A DNA stretch of 44,604 nucleotides from Halomonas sp. (GTDB lineage: Bacteria > Pseudomonadota > Gammaproteobacteria > Pseudomonadales > Halomonadaceae): positions 1 to 44,604 of the forward strand of contig NZ_JAJUFQ010000031.1 of NCBI RefSeq assembly GCF_029263665.1, read 5' to 3'. The stretch's first letter is position 1. Each line of letters starts with the position of its first letter. The notes beneath the pieces are model-generated. The model made no database searches. It was not told where the DNA came from and saw nothing but the letters and a program-made list of their open reading frames with translations. Positions 39,441 to 44,604 of the stretch are shown piece after piece. Both the position numbers and the translations under genes were made by a program.

Positions 39441-41555
39441 ATGGACCGAGAATTACCCAGTAGTGACAGGCGCCCCTTGGCCCAGGCTGTACGTCAGTTC
39501 GGTAGAGCCTCTGGCGCGGCGGCAGGGGTGATTGTTGCAGGTGCCTTGCTGGTCGGCTGTGATGATGGCGGTGAAACCCCGTCAACACGTTTTACCGAGG
39601 CCCCTGAAGTGAGCCTTGGACAAGCGATCGAAGGCGAACTGAGCTCTGCCAGCGACGTCAACCTGAAGGATGGGTCTCGCCAGGGTAGCTATTGGGTTTG
39701 TGCAAACAAGGATGCCGATTCTTCCGGCGTGCTCTACCAGCTTGATGCGCCTTTCGCTGCGGATGTCACTGTTTTCGATGACGCCGGGGGCTGGCTTGGT
39801 GATGCCCATTCTTCCTCTGACCAACAGGTGCAGTTACTGCTTGCGCCCACTGACAGTTGTTCTTTGGTGGTGGTGAGCGGGCGAGATATGTCGGCCTTTG
39901 GTCCTTGGTCCTTGAAGCCTGGCAAGCAGCCGGCGGAAGCTGAGCCTGCAGGAGAAGGTGAGGATACCGCAACGTTGAAGGATGGCCAGGTTATTGCAGG
40001 ACATCTCGGCCAGGAAAACACCACCTATTCTTTCCGTCTGCAGGAAGCCAGTCGTGTCGAACTGACGCTATCCGGTGCTCGTGGCGCTGCGTTGACGCTC
40101 ACTGGGGATAATGTGTCAGAAAAGGCCGCGCGTTGTGCGGATGATCAGCAGACGCTGGAGACCTTCCTTGAGCCGGGAAACTACGAGGCCAACCTGAAGC
40201 CAGGGCAACTGGCCAAGGAGCAAGTCAATACCGAGTGTGAGGATAGCCTGGTAAGTGTTGGCGATGGCTTCCGCCTGGGCCTGGGCGTTTCTGACCTCTC
40301 CCGGGGGCAGCGCAATTCCGGTCCTTTGCGCAATGGCGACCGGATCAGTGGAACCCTGACAGAAGACGCACCGAGCAATGAATATACCTTGGAGATCACT
40401 GAGCCCACACAGGTCAAACTGAACCTGAGGTCGAGTGATTTCGACACCATCCTCAATGTCCGTGGTGAGCAGACAGACATCAGCATTGATGATTCCGGCA
40501 ACAGCACCGATTCCATGCTCGATACCGTATTGATGCCTGGAGAATACCGCATTGAAGCGACCAGCTATGAGGATAGCGGCACGTACGACATCGAGTTGGC
40601 GACCGCGCCTTTCGATGGTGAAGTACAGAACAGCGGCGAGCTGACGCCAGGCCAGGGCCTTTTGGGCATTGCCGGTGGAGGAGAAGGTAATGTCTATACG
40701 CTGTCTCTGGACCAACCATCGGAAGTGACCATCAAGCTGTCTTCAACGGCATTCGATACCATGCTGTATCTTGAAGGCAATGGTATTTCCCTGAATGACG
40801 ACGACGGCGGCGGCAATACCAACTCTCAGCTCACCAGCATGCTCGAGCCTGGGGAGTATCGGGTCACGGTCGATAGTTACGATGGAATGGCTTCCGGCAT
40901 GTTCCGCATGGAGACCATGGTCACTCCCTTTAATGGCGAGCAGCAGGACAGTGGTGAATTGACGGCGGACGAGGTCGTTAGAGGAAAGCTTTCCTCAAGC
41001 GGTTCCAACCATTACGAGTTTACCCTCGGTGAGCCGACAGAAGTGACTCTGGATATGCGCTCGAATGAATTCGATGCGCTGCTGGGAATGACGGGGCCGG
41101 ATATCGAACTGCGTGACGATGACAGCGGTGGGCGCACAGATGCCCGGATTCATGCGGTGCTGGCGGCAGGCACATATGAGGTCGAGGCATCCAGCTACGG
41201 TGGCAGCGGCGCTTTCACTCTTCAGTTGAACACCCAACCGTTCGATGGAGAGATCCGTTCAAATGGTGAGGTTCGCCCTGGCGAGACGGTGTATGGCCAA
41301 TTGCTTCCCGGTGGCTCTCTGACCTATCAACTGGTAGTGGAAGAAACGAGTGATATCAGTATTGAAACCCAATCGGATTCCGTAGATACGCTGCTGCAAC
41401 TGGAGGGTGAAAACATCAGTCTCCAGGATGATGATAGCGGGAGCACGGAACTGGGCTCCATGATCGAGACGCAGTTGGAGCCAGGTACCTACGAAGTAGT
41501 GGTGACAGGGTATGAAGGTGTCAGTGGTGTGGTGCGAGTGGATGTGAAGGGATGA
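39441..41555 (+). CDS. Repeat-containing lipoprotein with PPC-like domains
   Basis: A 704-residue exported protein of unknown function. A long N-terminal region (1-39) ends in a lipobox, LVGC, making Cys40 the lipid site; Asp41 follows (inner-membrane retention in E. coli). Four repeats of about 100 residues start near 292, 397, 503 and 607. Each has the bacterial pre-peptidase C-terminal (PPC)-like pattern: FDTML, an acidic DDDGGG-type loop, then LEPGEYRVTVDSY. Two more diverged modules (about 50-160 and 170-285) each hold two cysteines. ATG 39441 has AGGAG 10 bases upstream. The stop overlaps the dehydrogenase start (ATGA). No enzyme domain is visible; binding or scaffolding is the likely class of role. 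Confidence 0.88.
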   Translation: MDRELPSSDRRPLAQAVRQFGRASGAAAGVIVAGALLVGCDDGGETPSTRFTEAPEVSLGQAIEGELSSASDVNLKDGSRQGSYWVCANKDADSSGVLYQLDAPFAADVTVFDDAGGWLGDAHSSSDQQVQLLLAPTDSCSLVVVSGRDMSAFGPWSLKPGKQPAEAEPAGEGEDTATLKDGQVIAGHLGQENTTYSFRLQEASRVELTLSGARGAALTLTGDNVSEKAARCADDQQTLETFLEPGNYEANLKPGQLAKEQVNTECEDSLVSVGDGFRLGLGVSDLSRGQRNSGPLRNGDRISGTLTEDAPSNEYTLEITEPTQVKLNLRSSDFDTILNVRGEQTDISIDDSGNSTDSMLDTVLMPGEYRIEATSYEDSGTYDIELATAPFDGEVQNSGELTPGQGLLGIAGGGEGNVYTLSLDQPSEVTIKLSSTAFDTMLYLEGNGISLNDDDGGGNTNSQLTSMLEPGEYRVTVDSYDGMASGMFRMETMVTPFNGEQQDSGELTADEVVRGKLSSSGSNHYEFTLGEPTEVTLDMRSNEFDALLGMTGPDIELRDDDSGGRTDARIHAVLAAGTYEVEASSYGGSGAFTLQLNTQPFDGEIRSNGEVRPGETVYGQLLPGGSLTYQLVVEETSDISIETQSDSVDTLLQLEGENISLQDDDSGSTELGSMIETQLEPGTYEVVVTGYEGVSGVVRVDVKG

Positions 41556-44428
41556 TAGCTCATCATGTGTCGAGTGAACCTCCTCCGAGAGAGTCACTTG
41601 ATCACCTGATCTCGGCGCTTTGCGCACGACTGCCTGAGGAACGTCTGATCCGAGATCCCCTCAGGCGGCTAGCCTATGGAACTGATGCAAGTTTCTATCG
41701 CATGGTGCCCAGTCTGGTGGTGCGGCCTGAGAATGAACAGGAGTTGGTTTCGGTAATTGAAACCTGCCGCGAAAAGGGGTGGCCGATGACCTTTCGGGCC
41801 GCCGGGACCTCGTTGTCAGGGCAGGCGGTGACTGATGGTGTTCTGATTCAGCTCCACCAAGGCTGGCGCCATGCTGCAGTACTGGATGATGGGGCTCGGA
41901 TACGCCTTGACCCTGGTGTCATCGGTGCACGAGCCAATGAGCTGCTGGCGCCCTATGGGCGCAAGATTGGCCCGGATCCCGCCTCGATCTCCAGTTGCAT
42001 GATGGGAGGGATTGCCGCTAACAATGCTTCCGGCATGTGCTGTGGCACGGCTCATAACAGCTATCACACCCTCGATAGCCTTCGGGTTGTATTGCTTGAT
42101 GGAAGTATTCTCGATACCTCGGACTCCGACAGCGTGGCTGCCTTTCGCCAAAGTCACGCGCCGTTGGTGGAAGGGCTGGAGCGAATCTCCGCGAATGTCC
42201 GTACAGATGTAGACCTCGCCCGCCGCATTAAGCACAAGTATCGGCTCAAGAACACCACGGGATATGCGCTCAATAGTCTGATCGATTTCCGCGATGGCGT
42301 GGATATCCTCGCTCATCTGATGATCGGTTCCGAGGGGACATTAGGTTGCCTGACCAGTCTTACTTACCGGACTGTACCGGAGCCGCCATGTAAAGCAGCG
42401 GCGCTGATGCTATTCCCTGATCTATCCAGCGCATGTCGAGCGACCATGGTCCTGCGCGGGACCTCAGTGGCGGCAGTAGAGTTGATGGACCGGGCTGCCT
42501 TGCGTGCCGTGGACCATGCGCCTGGCATGCCCGAGAATCTGCGTAGCCTGCCGCCAGGTGCAACGGCGTTACTGGTGGATGTTCGTGGGGAAAATGATGC
42601 AGCGGTGGAACATGCATCTGAAGAAGTGCAGCAGGTGCTCGAGGGTATAACAACCCTGGAGCCGATAGCATTCACCACGAACCCCGACACTTATGCATTG
42701 TACTGGAAGGTACGCAAGGGGTTGTTCCCTGCTGTGGGAGCCGTGCGCCAGGTAGGCACGACAGTTGTCATTGAAGATGTTGCTTTTCCCATTGAGTGTC
42801 TGGAGCAAGGCGTCGCTGCCTTGACCGAAGCTTTTCATCGCCATGGCTATCAGGATGTCATCCTGTTTGGCCATGCTTTGGAAGGCAATTTGCATTTCGT
42901 CTTTCCGCAAGGTTTCGAAAAGCCGGGCGAAAAAGAGCGCTATGCTGCTCTAATGAAAGATGTGGCGCAATTGGTAGCAGTGGAATTTGGCGGTTCGCTC
43001 AAGGCTGAGCATGGTACTGGAAGAAACATGGCTCCCTTTGTTGAGCTGGAGTGGGGAGCAGAAGCCTATGCCTTGATGTGGCAGATCAAGGCACTGTTTG
43101 ACCCTTGCCACTTGCTCAACCCTGAGGTGATGCTCAGTCGGAATCCCAGCCTTCATCTCGAGAATCTCAAGCCGCTCCCGGCGGCCGATGAGATTGTTGA
43201 CCATTGCATAGAGTGTGGTTTCTGCGAGTTGGTATGCCCGTCGCGCGATCTGACGCTCACCCCACGCCAGCGTATTGTTCTTGTCCGAGAGCGAGCCCGG
43301 CTGGAAGCGTTGCAGGCATCGGGGAATCAGGTGCTCAACGACACTGAGCAAGCCTGGCTTGCTGCCTATGAAGATCACTCCGGCTATGACCTTGATACCA
43401 CCTGTGCTGCAGATGGAATGTGCAGTACTCGTTGCCCTGTTGATATCAACACCGGGGAACTGGTATTGAAGATGCGCCAAGAACGCCTACAAGGCCGGGC
43501 AATGCTGGCTCGCCGCATTGGGCATCATTTCTCCGGAGCGACGCGGTTTGCGCGCACGGGGCTGCGTTTGCAATGGATAGGCAGGCAACTGCTGGGGCAT
43601 CGAGCAATGTCCGCGATCAGCCAAGGCATGCACCGCCTTAGTGGTGGTCAACTGCCGCAGTGGATACCTGTACTGCCCAAGGCGGCGCCGATCAAGCTGC
43701 TGGGGCGGGTGGGGGCTCGTGGGCGGCCTGACAAGGTGGTTTATTTTCCTTCCTGTGCAACTCGTGTCCTGGGGGGCGATGGGAGTTCTCGGGCCGTGAT
43801 GGATATCACCCTGAAATTATTGGATAAAGCCGGTTACGACGTCATTATCCCGGCCATGCCAGGACATTTATGTTGCGGCATGGCCTTCAGCTCCAAGGGC
43901 ATGGCCAATGAGGCTATCCATAAAGCACGGGAACTCAACAGGGAGTTGCTGATTGCCAGTCAGAATGGTCGCTACCCTATCCTTTTCGATACCAGCCCTT
44001 GCAGCCTGCAGGCCGAGGATCATCTGGATGCTCGTTTGAAGGTCCAGGAACCGGTCGCATTTGCTCATGATCACTTGTTGCCACGGCTCGAGCTGACCCC
44101 GCTGAATGAACGCGTAGCCGTTCACGTAACGTGCTCGAGTCACCGTAAAGGCTTGGCGGACCGTTTCATTGCCCTGGCCCAGGCCTGTGCCAGAGACGTG
44201 GTGGTCCCTGAAGATATTGCGTGTTGTGGCTTTGCAGGTGACAAGGGGTTACGTGTCCCTGAACTGAATGCCTCGGCTCTGCAGACGCTGGCTCAAACCG
44301 TCGAGGGCTGTGCGTTTGGCGTGTCCAATTCGCGTACTTGCGAGATGGGGCTGACTCAGCATTCAGGCATCGCCTACTACTCCATTTTTGATCTTCTCGA
44401 CAGGGTCAGTCTGCCCGCAAGAGCCTGA
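41552..44428 (+). CDS. FAD/Fe-S D-lactate dehydrogenase-type oxidoreductase
   Basis: A 958-residue fused flavoprotein. The N-terminal FAD-binding PCMH domain (about 50-230) holds TFRAAGTSLSGQAVTDG and MMGGIAANNASGMCCG; an FAD-oxidase C domain follows to about 530 (GHALEGNLHFVFP, LKAEHGTGRNMAPFVE). Two 4Fe-4S motifs are at Cys552 (CIECGFCELVCP) and Cys618. Two CCG domains (HLCCGMAFSSKG, IACCGFAGDKG) form the C-terminus. This is the long Dld-II/GlcD-GlpC fusion seen beside lactate genes, likely passing electrons from D-lactate to the quinone pool. 2-Hydroxyglutarate is another possibility for this family. Translation is coupled to the upstream lipoprotein. Confidence 0.93.
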   Translation: MIAHHVSSEPPPRESLDHLISALCARLPEERLIRDPLRRLAYGTDASFYRMVPSLVVRPENEQELVSVIETCREKGWPMTFRAAGTSLSGQAVTDGVLIQLHQGWRHAAVLDDGARIRLDPGVIGARANELLAPYGRKIGPDPASISSCMMGGIAANNASGMCCGTAHNSYHTLDSLRVVLLDGSILDTSDSDSVAAFRQSHAPLVEGLERISANVRTDVDLARRIKHKYRLKNTTGYALNSLIDFRDGVDILAHLMIGSEGTLGCLTSLTYRTVPEPPCKAAALMLFPDLSSACRATMVLRGTSVAAVELMDRAALRAVDHAPGMPENLRSLPPGATALLVDVRGENDAAVEHASEEVQQVLEGITTLEPIAFTTNPDTYALYWKVRKGLFPAVGAVRQVGTTVVIEDVAFPIECLEQGVAALTEAFHRHGYQDVILFGHALEGNLHFVFPQGFEKPGEKERYAALMKDVAQLVAVEFGGSLKAEHGTGRNMAPFVELEWGAEAYALMWQIKALFDPCHLLNPEVMLSRNPSLHLENLKPLPAADEIVDHCIECGFCELVCPSRDLTLTPRQRIVLVRERARLEALQASGNQVLNDTEQAWLAAYEDHSGYDLDTTCAADGMCSTRCPVDINTGELVLKMRQERLQGRAMLARRIGHHFSGATRFARTGLRLQWIGRQLLGHRAMSAISQGMHRLSGGQLPQWIPVLPKAAPIKLLGRVGARGRPDKVVYFPSCATRVLGGDGSSRAVMDITLKLLDKAGYDVIIPAMPGHLCCGMAFSSKGMANEAIHKARELNRELLIASQNGRYPILFDTSPCSLQAEDHLDARLKVQEPVAFAHDHLLPRLELTPLNERVAVHVTCSSHRKGLADRFIALAQACARDVVVPEDIACCGFAGDKGLRVPELNASALQTLAQTVEGCAFGVSNSRTCEMGLTQHSGIAYYSIFDLLDRVSLPARA

Positions 44429-44507
44429 TAGTAGGGATCGAAAGAAGCGAATGTCATGCCAGATTCATGGCCGCGTCATTGCCCTGAAACTTTTTTACAG
44501 AAAGTCC

Positions 44508-44536
44508 TTGCAGGGCTCCGGTGAAATCCGTAAAGT
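44508..44536 (+). promoter_or_regulatory. Possible stable-RNA promoter reading out of the window
   Basis: TTGCAG (44508-44513), a 17-base spacer, and TAAAGT (44531-44536), with a T-rich stretch upstream. Downstream, CCGCTG (44543-44548) and CAGCGG (44570-44575) can pair. The style (CCGTAAAGTACGC then a GC-rich stem) resembles leaders of rRNA or tRNA operons in related bacteria. No RNA gene is inside the window, and 44537-44604 contains no convincing reading frame. Confidence 0.4.
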
Positions 44537-44604
44537 ACGCATCCGCTGCCGGGGACGAGACAACGTCACCAGCGGTAAGAGGTGGTAAAAGCAATTGATT
44601 TGAA

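Noticed and set aside
39441..39480. Twin-arginine (Tat) export of the lipoprotein
   Set aside because: SDRRPLAQ has the two arginines but lacks the usual S/T-RR-x-FLK context, so Sec export is the safer reading.
44481..44516. Terminator after the dehydrogenase gene (GCCCTG ... CAGGGC)
   Set aside because: Six-base arms around a 24-base loop, with the right arm overlapping the candidate -35 element; too weak to call.

Overview
The window looks like chromosomal DNA from a gammaproteobacterium of the Halomonadaceae type (Halomonas or a relative). This is inferred from moderately high GC, the core-gene content (tkt, metK, ligB, ahcY, metF, yheV, prlC) and the many secondary carboxylate, amine and sodium-coupled transporters. 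No phage, insertion sequence or CRISPR array is visible.

Region 1 (1-15.8 kb) is a methyl-cycle neighbourhood. A partial transketolase gene diverges from metK (SAM synthetase). Next come a secreted amidohydrolase, the NAD+-dependent DNA ligase ligB and ahcY (S-adenosylhomocysteinase). metF lies about 7.4 kb further on. Between ahcY and metF sit accessory genes: two inverted heptanucleotide arrays, an LpxH-like phosphoesterase, a TetR/glutathione S-transferase pair sharing a 34-bp palindrome, an IclR/flavin oxidase/NhaC antiporter operon, and an AEC transporter.

Region 2 (15.8-25.8 kb) is uptake and catabolism. A TAXI-type TRAP transporter (binding protein plus fused permease) has a sigma-54-style control region: a -24/-12 element, a perfect IHF match and tandem inverted enhancer sites. 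Next to it is a minus-strand cluster of class II aldolase, YjiH-type permease, Amidohydrolase_3 and a COG0523 metal-chaperone GTPase, with a divergent LysR gene.

Region 3 (25.8-32.1 kb) is mostly core: yheV, prlC, a sodium:neurotransmitter-type symporter, a patatin phospholipase, a gamma-carbonic-anhydrase-like protein and a YdjM-like membrane protein.

Region 4 (32.1-44.4 kb) is a lactate-utilisation locus. lldR, dctB and dctD form a minus-strand operon. Divergent from it are lldE-lldF-lldG (LutABC type), then a 704-residue repeat-containing lipoprotein, then a 958-residue FAD/Fe-S D-lactate dehydrogenase-type enzyme whose start codon overlaps the lipoprotein stop. The control region between lldR and lldE holds a 17-bp LldR-type operator and a possible sigma-54 promoter, which fits the linked DctD-type sigma-54 activator. 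The last 100 bases contain a possible stable-RNA-type promoter reading out of the window.

The least explained items are the PPC-like repeat lipoprotein coupled to the lactate dehydrogenase, and the joining of an LldR repressor with a DctB/DctD system.
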